Positions 54,242 through 62,429 of a DNA stretch of 64,000 bases are shown here, in pieces. Every line of letters begins with the position of its first letter. Position 1 is the first letter of the stretch. The stretch lies in assembly GCF_001679645.1 (NCBI RefSeq), contig NZ_LRUN01000006.1:1-64000 (forward strand), written 5' to 3'. Origin of the DNA: Pseudomonas bananamidigenes. GTDB lineage: Bacteria > Pseudomonadota > Gammaproteobacteria > Pseudomonadales > Pseudomonadaceae. Made by a program: the position numbers and the translations under genes. The notes beneath the pieces were generated by a model that saw nothing but the letters and a program-made list of their open reading frames with translations, had not been told where the DNA came from and did not search any database.

Positions 54242-54880
54242 ATGACTCCATCGTTGCTTATGGCCGTGCTGGCCTCGGGTTTCATCTACGGCATCACGCC
54301 GGGGCCGGGTGTGCTGGCGGTGTTCGGCATCGGCGCTGCGCGCGGTCGTCGGGCCGGGGCGGGGTTTCTGTGCGGACATCTGCTGGGCGATGTGATCTGG
54401 TGCAGCACCGCACTGATCGCGATTGTCGGTGCCCGGGAAATCGGCAGTACTGCGTTCGATGTGCTCGGTGTGCTCAGCGGTCTGTACCTGTTCTGGCTCG
54501 GCTGGCGCGCCGTGCGGGCCAGACGCAGCAACGGCGATCAACCCCGGGGCGCGGCACGCCAGCCGTTCTGGCATGGCATCCTGTTCGGCCTGACCAACCC
54601 CAAGGCCTATCCGGTGGCGGTGGCGACGTTCACCGCGTTGCTGTCGAGCCGTGCCGAACTGCTCAACTGGTCGATGTTGCCGATGCTGATTGCCTTGAGT
54701 TTCCTCGGCGGATTGCTCGCCTACGCTATTCTCATTGGCGTTGTCGGCGCCCGTCAGGTGCGTACGCTGTATCAACGCCATGAACTGGCCATTACCCGGC
54801 TGTGCGGGATAATGTTCATCGGTTTCGCCATCAACGCGCTGGTGCATGCGCTGCCGGGGCTGATGCCGAACAAGGCTTGA
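54242..54880 (+). CDS. LysE-family translocator
   Basis: Predicted amino acid or small-molecule exporter with six helices, 212 aa. Marks are GFIYGITPGPGVLAVFGIGAARGR (family start) and GILFGLTNPKAYPVAVATFTALL in the middle. The substrate cannot be told. Start ATG at 54242, 60 bp after fosA. Confidence 0.88.
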   Translation: MTPSLLMAVLASGFIYGITPGPGVLAVFGIGAARGRRAGAGFLCGHLLGDVIWCSTALIAIVGAREIGSTAFDVLGVLSGLYLFWLGWRAVRARRSNGDQPRGAARQPFWHGILFGLTNPKAYPVAVATFTALLSSRAELLNWSMLPMLIALSFLGGLLAYAILIGVVGARQVRTLYQRHELAITRLCGIMFIGFAINALVHALPGLMPNKA

Positions 54881-54956
54881 AAGTAATCGCCGGGATGCGA
54901 GGTCGAGGTCAGGGACGGTTGATCAGTGCTGCATTGCCGGACACCCACGCTGAACC

Positions 54957-56306
54957 ATGGAAAGCCGAAATTCTGCGCCATTGGCGAGTTACATCGATCT
55001 GTTGCTGGACGCCGTCTGCGCGGTCGACAAACAAGGTCGTTTCGTTTTTGTCAGCGCGGCCTGCGAGCGGATTCTCGGCTACACCCCTGACGAACTGATC
55101 GGTCAGTCGATGATCGACTACGTCTATCCCGGCGACCGGGAACGCACCCTGGCCGCCGCCAGAGACATCATGGGCGGCGAGCCCAAGCACAATTTCGAAA
55201 ACCGCTACGTGCGCAAGGACGGCAGCATCGTGCACATCCTCTGGTCGGCACGCTGGTCGGAAGTCGATCAACTGCGCATTGCCGTGGCGCGGGACATCAC
55301 CGAGCGCAAACTCGCCGAATCCCGTCAGGCGGCGTTGTATGCGATCTCCGAAGCGGCCCATGCGGCGGAAGATCTGCTGGCATTGTTCAAACGCATCCAC
55401 ACGATCATCGGTGAGTGGCTGCCGGCGCTGAATTTTTCCGTGGCGCTGTACGACGAGCACTGTGCAAAGCTGGATTTTCCCTATCACGTCGACGATGACG
55501 AGGCGCAACCGGAGCAACCGGGCACGGTGACCGGGCGCCTGTGCGCCGAGGTGATCCGCAGCGGCCAGCCGATCCTGCTGACCCCGGATTGCCCGCAGGC
55601 GCCGCCGGGTTTCGAAGCGCTGGTGGCCGGGCAGCAATCACCGTGCTGGCTCGGCGTACCGCTGAATTCGAAGAACGGCACCATCGGCGCCCTGATCGTC
55701 AAAAGCCTGCCCGGCGGCGAGCGCTACACCGAGCGCGACAAGGAACTGCTGCAATACGTCTGCGCCCAGGTCGCCACGGCCATCGAGCGCCAGCAATTGC
55801 ACGCCCGTCTGCGACGCATGGCGCAATATGATCAGTTGACCCAACTGCCCAACCGCGGACTGTTGCGCGAGCGACTCAAGGCTGCGCTGGCCGCTGCCCG
55901 GGAAGGCTCGGGGCACATGGCCCTGCTGTATGTCGATCTGGATCGCTTCAAGCAGGTCAACGACACCTTTGGCCACGGCGTCGGCGACATGTTGCTGCAG
56001 ACCGTGGCCAACCGCCTCAAGGGCTGCGTACGCGAGACCGACACCGTGGCACGGATCGGTGGTGACGAGTTCGTGGTACTGCTGCACAGCGTCCATGCCC
56101 CTGACGATGCCGACAGCGTGGCGCAAAAGATCCGACAGGTGCTGGTGCAACCCATGCGCCTGGACGGGCACAACCTGAACATCGAACCGAGCATCGGGGT
56201 TGCGCGCTTTCCCGAACATGGCCTTCACGAGCAGCAGCTGTTTCGCCACGCTGACCAAGCCATGTATGCCGCCAAAAGACAGAATCATCAGGCCCGGGAT
56301 ATCTGA
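54957..56306 (+). CDS. PAS-GAF-GGDEF diguanylate cyclase
   Basis: A 449-aa signalling protein with no membrane segment. The PAS domain (residues 10-120; FVFVSAACERILGYTPDELIG) is followed by a GAF domain (125-275) and a GGDEF domain (285-445) with an intact active site, RIGGDEFVVLL. An I-site RxxD is not obvious at its usual place (CVRETDTVARIGG contains RETD five residues before GGDEF, which could serve). No EAL. It should make cyclic di-GMP in response to a cytoplasmic signal. Confidence 0.9.
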   Translation: MESRNSAPLASYIDLLLDAVCAVDKQGRFVFVSAACERILGYTPDELIGQSMIDYVYPGDRERTLAAARDIMGGEPKHNFENRYVRKDGSIVHILWSARWSEVDQLRIAVARDITERKLAESRQAALYAISEAAHAAEDLLALFKRIHTIIGEWLPALNFSVALYDEHCAKLDFPYHVDDDEAQPEQPGTVTGRLCAEVIRSGQPILLTPDCPQAPPGFEALVAGQQSPCWLGVPLNSKNGTIGALIVKSLPGGERYTERDKELLQYVCAQVATAIERQQLHARLRRMAQYDQLTQLPNRGLLRERLKAALAAAREGSGHMALLYVDLDRFKQVNDTFGHGVGDMLLQTVANRLKGCVRETDTVARIGGDEFVVLLHSVHAPDDADSVAQKIRQVLVQPMRLDGHNLNIEPSIGVARFPEHGLHEQQLFRHADQAMYAAKRQNHQARDI

Positions 56307-56421
56307 CGGCCTGGCCGTTCGTCGCGGCAACGGCAACTTTTATAAACCTTTGAGGGCCGTGTTTTTCTCAACTTAGGCGGGCAACAGCTCGCTTACGATC
56401 AATACCAAGAGGTAGAGAATC

Positions 56422-56577
56422 ATGCCTAACTCAAGAAACTCGAACTCGGGAAACTTCGCCAACGATCGAACAAAGGCCTCTGAAGCCGGTCGCAAAGGTG
56501 GGAAAACCACCACCACGACTGTCGACAAAGAGCCTAAAACCGAAATGGGCCGCAAGCCCGCTCAGAAATCGAAGTAG
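56422..56577 (+). CDS. KGG-motif stress peptide, 51 aa
   Basis: A very polar peptide starting MPNSRNSNSGNFANDRTKAS, with one KGG motif (EAGRKGGKTTT) and a basic end. It is similar to the Con-10/YciG group of stress-induced proteins, which usually have more KGG copies. The start follows AAGAGG. It is too short for most gene callers. It lies 76 bp before the DUF4142 gene. Confidence 0.75.
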   Translation: MPNSRNSNSGNFANDRTKASEAGRKGGKTTTTTVDKEPKTEMGRKPAQKSK

Positions 56578-56652
56578 TCGGCGAAGGTTGTTTTGATTGA
56601 GAGGCGGGGGCGCAAGCTCCCGCTTGAATTTGCCGAGAAGGAGGGCGCGACC

Positions 56653-57156
56653 ATGAGCCGGATGGCCACCCGAGTACGCCGCATCAGTTTTGTCAGCCTG
56701 CTGGGCCTGTGTGCCGGCAGCGCATTTGCCCAGTCGCCCGCCGACTTCATCAACGAAGCCTCGGCCAAAGGCATGGCCGACATCGAAGCCAGCCGTCAGG
56801 CGCACGGCAAGGCCGAATCCAAAGAGGTCAAGGATTACACCATCGTGGTCATCAACGACCGCACCACGGCCAACCAGCATCTGGCGAAAATCGCCAAAAA
56901 ACTCGATTTGCCGGTGGCCCCCCGCGAAGAACTCGCCGACAAGGCCAAGACGTTGATTCCGCAGGTGAAGGACGGCGCGTCTTTCGATCAGGCTTACGCC
57001 GCCAGCCAGGTCAAAGCCACCGAAGAAGCCATTGACCAGATCCAGCAGGAAGCCCGGACTACCGACGTGCCGGAAATCAAGGCCTTCGCCGACGAGACCC
57101 TGCCGAAGCTGCAAAGCCATCTGGAAATGGCCCGAGCGCTGCAAGCCAGTCGCTGA
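56653..57156 (+). CDS. DUF4142 exported protein
   Basis: The 167-aa protein has a signal peptide (ISFVSLLGLCAGSAFA), then a helical, ferritin-like DUF4142 domain (DFINEASAKGMADIEASRQA, VKDYTIVVINDRTTANQHL). The start at 56653 follows GAAGGAGGG; a second ATG at 56662 is also possible. The family is periplasmic and linked to stress in other bacteria, with no known reaction. Confidence 0.88.
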   Translation: MSRMATRVRRISFVSLLGLCAGSAFAQSPADFINEASAKGMADIEASRQAHGKAESKEVKDYTIVVINDRTTANQHLAKIAKKLDLPVAPREELADKAKTLIPQVKDGASFDQAYAASQVKATEEAIDQIQQEARTTDVPEIKAFADETLPKLQSHLEMARALQASR

Positions 57157-57170
57157 AACCGGGTAAAACA

Positions 57171-57198
57171 AAAAACGGCGCTCGATGCGCCGTTTTTT
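57171..57198. terminator. Terminator between DUF4142 gene and iron-permease-like gene
   Basis: AAAAACGGCGC and GCGCCGTTTTTT enclose TCGAT. It is symmetric and serves both convergent genes. Confidence 0.9.
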
Positions 57199-57202
57199 CT
57201 GC

Positions 57203-57613
57203 TCAGCAATCATTCAAGTCCTGCTTCGGTTTGCTCTTTTCCCCCAACCCGTCCAGGTTGAAAACTTCGCCTTCGCCCAATGTCCGGTAGTGCTTGCGCA
57301 AGGCTTCCAGTTGCTTGAGATCCAGCGCTTCCAGCCCGAGCATTGCGTTCTGTGCCTCTTTGGTCACCAGCAACAGTTCGTCGAGCTTCAAATGCAGAAT
57401 GTCGGTGTCGCGGTTCTGGGTGTTCTGGATCAGGAACACCATCAGGAACGTGATGATCGTGGTCGAGGTGTTGATGATCAGTTGCCAGGTGTCGTTGAAA
57501 TGAAAAATCGGCCCGCTCAGTCCCCACAGTCCAATCAGAATCAAAGCCCCCATGAACGTCTTGGGGCTGCCGGCCCAGAGTGCGAGCGTTTGCGAAATCT
57601 TTGCGAATTTCAT
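57203..57613 (-). CDS. Low-affinity iron permease-like protein
   Basis: The 136-aa protein has two membrane helices (ALILIGLWGLSGPIF and LIINTSTTIITFLMVFLIQ) and then a helical cytoplasmic end with the family segment QNTQNRDTDILHLKLDEL. It belongs to the group named low-affinity iron permease after a yeast protein; a transport role is not proven in bacteria. It is a single gene with a terminator on its 3' side. Confidence 0.85.
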   Translation of the reverse strand: MKFAKISQTLALWAGSPKTFMGALILIGLWGLSGPIFHFNDTWQLIINTSTTIITFLMVFLIQNTQNRDTDILHLKLDELLLVTKEAQNAMLGLEALDLKQLEALRKHYRTLGEGEVFNLDGLGEKSKPKQDLNDC

Positions 57614-57811
57614 GACCTTGTTCCTTATTGAGGGCCGCTTGAAATTCAGACATCTGAGGTGTGGTGAAAATTCTACTTACAAATCTCGGTGTTCACTGCC
57701 AGACCGGCGTTATCGGACGCAGGTAGGGGAAGGCAGGCCTGCAAGTTCGCTGTATCGTGACGGCAGTCGCTTTTCCATGTTTCGCCAACACGTCCAAGAC
57801 AGGAGAACGCA

Positions 57812-58582
57812 ATGACCTGGTCCGCCAGACAATACGTCGCTTTCGAAGATGAACGCACCCGCCCGGCCCGTGACCTGCTGGCGGCGATTCCTACACAGCG
57901 AGCACGCTCCGTGGTCGATATCGGTTGTGGCCCCGGCAACTCGACCGAGCTTCTGGTGGAGCGTTTTCCGGGGGCGAACGTGCAGGGGCTCGACAGCTCA
58001 AAGGACATGATCGAGGCCGCACGCAAGCGTCTGCCGCAGTTGCAGTTCAAGGTGGCGGACATTGATACGTGGGCCGATGAAGGGCCATTCGATGTGATCT
58101 TCGCCAACGCGGTGTTGCAGTGGGTGCCGGATCACGCGGCGTTGTTGCCGGCACTGGCGGGCAAGCTGGCGCAGGGCGGCACTCTGGCGATACAGATGCC
58201 GGACAACCTCAACGAACCATCCCATCGCTTGATGCGCGAAGTGGCTGCCAACGGGCCATGGGCCAGCAAACTGGTCGGCGCGGCAGGGCAGCGGACCGAG
58301 ATGGCGGATGCCAGCGCTTATTTTTCGATGCTGCGTCCGCATTGTGCGCGGGTCGATGTGTGGCGCACCACCTATCACCATCAGTTGGCGGACGGGGCTT
58401 CAGGCGTTGTCGAGTGGTTCAAGGGCAGCGGTCTGATTCCGTTCCTCAGTCCGCTGACGGAAGCGGAGCGTGCGGATTATCTGGCGCACTATCTGGCGGA
58501 GGTTGCGAAGGCTTATCCGGCGCTGGCGGATGGTTCGGTGTTGTTGCCGTTTCCGCGGTTGTTCATCGTCGCCACACGCTAG
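57812..58582 (+). CDS. tam: Trans-aconitate 2-methyltransferase
   Basis: SAM-dependent enzyme that methylates trans-aconitate, a toxic by-product of the citrate cycle. The 256-aa protein has the SAM loop VVDIGCGPGNSTELL, VQGLDSSKDMIEAAR, and the family segments FANAVLQWVPDH and QMPDNLNEPSHRLM. The start follows ACAGGAGAACGC. It is alone on its strand. Confidence 0.92.
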   Translation: MTWSARQYVAFEDERTRPARDLLAAIPTQRARSVVDIGCGPGNSTELLVERFPGANVQGLDSSKDMIEAARKRLPQLQFKVADIDTWADEGPFDVIFANAVLQWVPDHAALLPALAGKLAQGGTLAIQMPDNLNEPSHRLMREVAANGPWASKLVGAAGQRTEMADASAYFSMLRPHCARVDVWRTTYHHQLADGASGVVEWFKGSGLIPFLSPLTEAERADYLAHYLAEVAKAYPALADGSVLLPFPRLFIVATR

Positions 58583-58589
58583 ATACCCC

Positions 58590-58680
58590 GTGGCGAGGGA
58601 GCTTGCTCCCGCTCGATTGCAAAGCGTGCGCCGAATTCCGGTCTGCTGTGCAGTCCAGCGGGAGCAAGCTCCCTCGCCAC
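58590..58680. repeat. REP pair between tam and the next methyltransferase
   Basis: GTGGCGAGGGAGCTTGCTCC and, inverted, GGAGCAAGCTCCCTCGCCAC are separated by about 50 bp. They lie between convergent genes. Confidence 0.8.
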
Positions 58681-58695
58681 AGATGATCTGAAAAT

Positions 58696-59424
58696 TCAGC
58701 GCTGTACGGCGACCAGCATCATTATCGGCCGCTCGCGTTCCTCGGCGAGCGCCGGTTGTGCGGCCACCTCGGCATCGCTCGGCCCCCATTCGTTGACGTG
58801 TTGAATCGTGAATCCGGCGCCAATCAATGCGTTGAGCAGTGTCCCGACCGTGCGATGTTGCTTGATCACACCGTCCGCCAGCCAGTTCGTCACCCGTTCG
58901 CCTTCCCTTTGATAACTGTCCAGCGGCCAGCGCTTGTTACCCTCGCTGTCGATCAGCCAGCCCGGATTGCGCGGCGCCATGAAGATCGGATGCTCGATGG
59001 AAAACACGAAGTGCGCACCGGGTTTCAGCGCCGCATGCAGCTTGGCAAACAGCCCCGAGAGATCTTTGATGTAGTGCAGCGCCAGCGAGCTGTAGGCCAG
59101 ATCGAAAGTGCACGCAGGCAAGTCGAGGTGTTCCAGGTCGGCACGTTCGTAGCGGATGTTCGCGGCTGAAGTCGTTTCCTTCGCCCGTTGGAGCATTTTC
59201 TCCGAGACATCCAGCCCCAGTACGTCGGCTGCACCTTGTTCGCTGGCCCAGCGGCAGAACCAGCCATAGCCGCAGCCCAGATCCACTACCTGCAAACCGT
59301 GCAGGATGGGCAGCAAGGCTTTCAGCGCCGGCCATTCCGACGCGGCATCGAGGCCGCCGAGGGAGCGGTTCAACTGGCTGTAGCCCTCGAAAAATTCTGG
59401 GTCGTCGTAAATGTTCTGGGTCAT
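58696..59424 (-). CDS. Class I SAM-dependent methyltransferase
   Basis: The 242-aa protein has the SAM loop QVVDLGCGYGWFCRWA, VLGLDVSEKMLQRAKE, RADLEHLDLP and SSLALHYIKDL. The start MTQNIYDDPEFFEGY at 59424 is typical of the group; upstream open sequence is not native. The substrate is unknown. It has no operon partner. Confidence 0.88.
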   Translation of the reverse strand: MTQNIYDDPEFFEGYSQLNRSLGGLDAASEWPALKALLPILHGLQVVDLGCGYGWFCRWASEQGAADVLGLDVSEKMLQRAKETTSAANIRYERADLEHLDLPACTFDLAYSSLALHYIKDLSGLFAKLHAALKPGAHFVFSIEHPIFMAPRNPGWLIDSEGNKRWPLDSYQREGERVTNWLADGVIKQHRTVGTLLNALIGAGFTIQHVNEWGPSDAEVAAQPALAEERERPIMMLVAVQR

Positions 59425-59951
59425 GGTCGGGTGCTCGTCTGAATTTGATTCGGGTGGCTCAACGGCCACGATTTGAAGTCCCTCGAAACGTGATGGCGCG
59501 TATTCGTCGATGGCCGCGCAGGGGGAGGGTGGTGGGTGATGGGGAAATGCTAGCGGGTCGGGGCGAACGTGAGAACTGACGGAGTGTTGGGGATCTGTAA
59601 ATGTGGTTTTTCGATTCGGGATGTTTAAAGAGTGGGTCCTGTTTGCTGATCCTTCCCACACGGTTTTCAGGTTGTCCGTCGGAAGTGCGGGCTCTAGCCT
59701 GTGAAGGTCGCTGACGAATCGGCGATCGGGATTGGAACCCCGCGGCTTTCCAAAAAAGCAAAAGCAGCTTTCATGACGTATGCTTGCCCGCCTTCATGGT
59801 GTGCATTCTGTTATGGCGGCTGTGCGCGAGAGACTTCGAGTCTGTCGGGCTTTTGGCTTTTTTCGCCCGGGTTCCAACTCGTGTACAGCTGCCACCTCTT
59901 CGATTGGAACCGAGTAGGTCAGCTCCACCTATCGACTAGAAAGAAGCCATT
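59425..59951 (+). other. Long non-coding leader with repeated TTGGAACC sites
   Basis: No credible gene in 527 bp. The second half looks structured: TTGGAACC at 59732-59739, its inverse GGTTCCAA at 59870-59877, and TTGGAACC again at 59904-59911. A short hairpin AGACT-TCG-AGTCT lies at 59831-59843. It leads into the DUF6124-like gene and could be a long 5' untranslated region or an old recombination site. A weak ribosome binding site (AGAAAGAAGCC) precedes the gene. Confidence 0.4.
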
Positions 59952-60320
59952 ATGAAGAAGCCGACACCGAATCCCCCAGAAGTCGAAACCGACCCAACGT
60001 CCCCCTACACCTCGATCGACTCCAGAAAACTCAACGACGCCGCCAACCGCGCCCTCGATCACTACCTCTGCCCCGGCGCCCATGTCATGGGTACGACCAA
60101 TCAGCCTGAACCGATGTTCCTCGCCAACCCGGCCTACAACACCGAATCCCTGCTTGCCAACGCCAGCGAATCCCTGGGCTCGGCCAGCGAAATGCTCAGC
60201 AATTTCGCCGCCGTGCTCGATCCGTCCCATCGCAAGACGGCACTGGGGATCGCACAGGTCGTGATGCTGGGGGAATTGGCGGTGAATCAGGCGCTGGATC
60301 ATGTTGAGGTGAAGGGCTGA
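59952..60320 (+). CDS. DUF6124-like small protein of pseudomonads
   Basis: The 122-aa protein starts MKKPTPNPPEVETDPTSPY and has LNDAANRALDHYL and NASESLGSASEMLSNFA, features I recall from the DUF6124/DUF3077-like proteins of Pseudomonas. It is helical and soluble. Such genes often occur in several copies per genome with similar leaders; the role is unknown. A strong terminator follows. Confidence 0.7.
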   Translation: MKKPTPNPPEVETDPTSPYTSIDSRKLNDAANRALDHYLCPGAHVMGTTNQPEPMFLANPAYNTESLLANASESLGSASEMLSNFAAVLDPSHRKTALGIAQVVMLGELAVNQALDHVEVKG

Positions 60321-60343
60321 ATTGCAGCTGTTCTGGCAGGCAT

Positions 60344-60373
60344 AAAAAAACCGGTCATTGCGACCGGTTTTTT
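60344..60373. terminator. Terminator, bidirectional
   Basis: AAAAAAACCGGTC and GACCGGTTTTTT flank ATTGC. It lies between the DUF6124-like gene and higA, which converge. Confidence 0.9.
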
Positions 60374-60400
60374 GGTTTCCGTATCCCTGGATGATTTCTG

Positions 60401-60760
60401 TCAGGAAACGCCCGAAAGCAAACTTTCATAGGGAATGCGCAATCCATCGTGAAGGCGTTTGATCATCGACAGGCTCAATTTTCGTTTGCGGTTCAGTACT
60501 TCTGACACGCGTCCGCTGGTGCCGATGAAAGGCTCCAGGTCACGAGGAGTCAGGCCTTGCTGTTCCATGCGAAATTTAATTGCCTCAATCGGATCAGACG
60601 GCGGTATTGGGTAATGTTCTTCTTCGTACTTCTCGATGAGTAGCACGAGGATTTCCAGTTCATCACCTTCAGCCGAGCCGATCTCGGCTCCCCAGAGCTG
60701 TTCTACTCGTGTCAACGCCGCAGCCAGATCTTCCTGGCTACGAATTGGCTTGATGTTCAT
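60401..60760 (-). CDS. higA: HigA-type antitoxin
   Basis: The 119-aa protein has an N-terminal helical region (ILVLLIEKYEEEHYPIP) and a C-terminal helix-turn-helix (GLTPRDLEPFIGTSGRVSEVL). It neutralises HigB and represses the operon. Its ATG overlaps the higB stop by one base, with the toxin first, as in other HigBA pairs. Confidence 0.9.
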   Translation of the reverse strand: MNIKPIRSQEDLAAALTRVEQLWGAEIGSAEGDELEILVLLIEKYEEEHYPIPPSDPIEAIKFRMEQQGLTPRDLEPFIGTSGRVSEVLNRKRKLSLSMIKRLHDGLRIPYESLLSGVS

Positions 60761-61062
60761 TACACGGTCTCCGCGTTGATCTGGTCATACTGGGCATGGG
60801 TGCCGACGAACCGGATGAAGCCAAGCTGCCGCTGGTAATCAATTGCCAGAATCACTCGATATTTGTTTCCACCGATATTGAAGACAACCCTTGCACCCTT
60901 GAGGATGCTGGCTGTTCTGAGCTCGGCCTTGATCTCTTGTGGCGTGCGGTAGAGTGCCTTTTCCATTTGGCGATACCATTCAACCAGCGGGGTTTGGGAA
61001 TCAAGATGAGCCGGATTGCTCTCCCAAAATTCCCGCAAGGTTGCTCTGGCAATTATCCGCAT
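60760..61062 (-). CDS. higB: HigB-type mRNA interferase toxin
   Basis: The 100-aa protein of the RelE/HigB fold starts MRIIARATLREFWESNP and has ILKGARVVFNIGGNKYRVIL and the end segment IRFVGTHAQYDQINAE, which hold the family's basic and tyrosine/histidine residues. It cuts mRNA on ribosomes in the family. A palindrome 43 bp upstream is the likely HigA site. Confidence 0.9.
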   Translation of the reverse strand: MRIIARATLREFWESNPAHLDSQTPLVEWYRQMEKALYRTPQEIKAELRTASILKGARVVFNIGGNKYRVILAIDYQRQLGFIRFVGTHAQYDQINAETV

Positions 61063-61104
61063 CCATGCCTCCTCCCGTTTTGGGAGATGGTAGTCTTCGC
61101 CTAA

Positions 61105-61121
61105 CAGAGATGCAATCTCTG
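61105..61121 (-). promoter_or_regulatory. Palindrome upstream of higB, candidate HigA operator
   Basis: CAGAGAT-GCA-ATCTCTG, a perfect palindrome with 7-bp arms, lies 43 bp before the higB start and is in the right place for autoregulation. Confidence 0.55.
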
Positions 61122-61241
61122 ATATCCATTGAGCAAAGCGGGTGAGTCGCTTTGTCGTAAGCGTAGGGGTCCACGTTGAAGCATGTGATCTGAATTATTT
61201 ATCAAGGAATGACGGCCTGAGGTTTCATCAAAAACGGACAT

Positions 61242-61267
61242 AAAAAACCGGTCAGCAGGACCGGTTT
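61242..61267 (-). terminator. Terminator of hicAB
   Basis: AAAAAACCGGTC and GACCGGTTT enclose AGCAG. The long A-run gives the T-run for the minus-strand transcript, 13 bp after the hicB stop. Confidence 0.8.
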
Positions 61268-61279
61268 CTCAATTTAGCT

Positions 61280-61687
61280 TCAACCTTGCTGCAACACCTT
61301 GAGCGCCGCTGAGGCCAGGAATCCGGAGCGACTTTTCTCTTCCGGGTGGTGCAACACGTATTCATCGATACGGTTGAGCAGGTAGCCCGGCAATGTGATG
61401 TTGAGTTTCTGGGCTTTGCCCAGGTATTTGGTCACATCGATATCCACCACCGCCCACGTGCAGCCGGCGTATTTTGGATTGGCCGCATGCAGCGTGACCT
61501 TGTTGGCGGGCGGGATGGACGAGCCGTCCTCGGCCAGAATCTCGAAATGCCCTTCGATGGCTTCCCGGGCCATTGCCATTGCATCGTCCAGATCATCACC
61601 AGCGGAGAAGCAGCCCGGAATATCCGGCACCTCCACTCCCCAGGCATGTTCTCCATCACCCACTGAAATCGCGATCGGGTAAAGCAT
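61280..61687 (-). CDS. hicB: HicB-type antitoxin
   Basis: The 135-aa protein has the HicB partially degraded RNase H-like domain (MLYPIAISVGDGEHAWGVEV, VPDIPGCFSAGDDLDDAMAM) and a C-terminal ribbon-helix-helix-like part (KLNITLPGYLLNRIDEYVL, RSGFLASAALKVL). It starts 34 bp after hicA. The ATG at 61687 is the natural domain start, though the frame is open upstream. Confidence 0.92.
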   Translation of the reverse strand: MLYPIAISVGDGEHAWGVEVPDIPGCFSAGDDLDDAMAMAREAIEGHFEILAEDGSSIPPANKVTLHAANPKYAGCTWAVVDIDVTKYLGKAQKLNITLPGYLLNRIDEYVLHHPEEKSRSGFLASAALKVLQQG

Positions 61688-61721
61688 GTGACTTCCTCCA
61701 CGGCGCCATTGAGCGAACGAG

Positions 61722-61901
61722 TCAAAGCAGCGCCTGTTGCAAAATACTGATGGCCGTTTTCTTGAGCAGATCCTTCTTCGGGTGAGGCACTGTGACCAAA
61801 CCAGGTTTGGTCGGATGCTTGAAGTGATGATGACTGCCCCTGATCCGCACCAGATACCAACCGTCTGCGGCGAGCTGGCCAATTAGAAAACGGCTGTTCA
61901 C
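61722..61901 (-). CDS. hicA: HicA-type mRNA interferase toxin, 59 aa
   Basis: A GTG start at 61901 behind an ideal AAGGAGGTGTT gives a 59-residue double-stranded RNA-binding-like toxin: GQLAADGWYLVRIRGSHHHF, with the catalytic histidine in GSHHHFKHP, then GLVTVPHPKKDL. It is too short for many gene callers. The order hicA-hicB is standard. It degrades mRNA in the family; HicB counteracts it. Confidence 0.93.
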   Translation of the reverse strand: MNSRFLIGQLAADGWYLVRIRGSHHHFKHPTKPGLVTVPHPKKDLLKKTAISILQQALL

Positions 61902-61923
61902 AACACCTCCTTGTGGTGTGCTT

Positions 61924-61971
61924 GGTGGTTACTATACCCACGATTTTTTATTGATCAACACTATAACCACC
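61924..61971 (-). promoter_or_regulatory. hicAB promoter region with inverted repeat
   Basis: GGTGGTTA (61924-61931) and TAACCACC (61964-61971), both extended by TATA-like bases, flank AT-rich DNA just before hicA. The repeat is a likely HicB operator over the promoter. Confidence 0.6.
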
Positions 61972-62213
61972 GAGCGGTCATCGTCCTTTGATGGGGCTGG
62001 TGGTCACGAAGGAGTTTAGGTGGGGATACTTCAGCGGGATGGGGAGTGTATTGCAGGCCGTTTCCATGAAATCCAAGGGGCTGAGCTCCTATTTCCTGCA
62101 AATTAGAGGCATAAAAACTCGGCCATCAAGACCGTTTTTTTTCATACCGCACTCCTCACCTATCGTCCAAAAGCGTGTACGCCGGAGCACGTAAAGCACG
62201 TCAACGGCAGAAT
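61972..62213. other. Intergenic, no gene seen
   Basis: Upstream of hicA and downstream of the zeta module. It holds a degenerate hairpin near 62112-62138 (CGGCC, ATCAAG, ACCG and a T-run), perhaps a decayed copy of the CCGG-type terminators nearby. No coding frame is credible. Confidence 0.4.
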
Positions 62214-62245
62214 GAAAAAGCCCGGCACTTGGCCGGGCAATTTTG
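62214..62245 (-). terminator. Terminator of the zeta-toxin module
   Basis: GCCCGGC and GGCCGGGC around ACTT, with a run of A on the left (T on the minus strand) and TTTT on the right. It lies 17 bp after the small gene at 62262. Confidence 0.8.
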
Positions 62246-62261
62246 GAATCCACTAACGTAA

Positions 62262-62429
62262 TCAGGCTTGCTTTTCACGTGCAGCCAGCATCACTTCATT
62301 CTGTTTTTTGGTGGCTTCGGTCAGCACTTCACTGTAAACGCGCTTTTTTTCTTCCGATTTCGCATTACGAATGAAGTCTGCGAATGGACTCGTGGACTCC
62401 TTTGGGGATCCGAGTTTCATGGAAAACAT
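62262..62429 (-). CDS. Small protein coupled to the zeta-like toxin, 55 aa
   Basis: The ATG at 62429 follows GGAGTAACCCC and opens a 55-residue charged, helical peptide: MFSMKLGSPKES, then FADFIRNAKSEEKKRVYSEV and a lysine/glutamine-rich end. It overlaps the 3' end of the zeta-like gene by 13 bp on the same strand. It may be the antitoxin or a partner, although epsilon antitoxins usually come first. I recognise no family. A terminator follows. Confidence 0.65.
   Translation of the reverse strand: MFSMKLGSPKESTSPFADFIRNAKSEEKKRVYSEVLTEATKKQNEVMLAAREKQA

Noticed and set aside
62108..62140. Hairpin with T-run near 62.12 kb as a working terminator
   Set aside because: The stem is short and interrupted; no gene ends directly before it on the plus strand.
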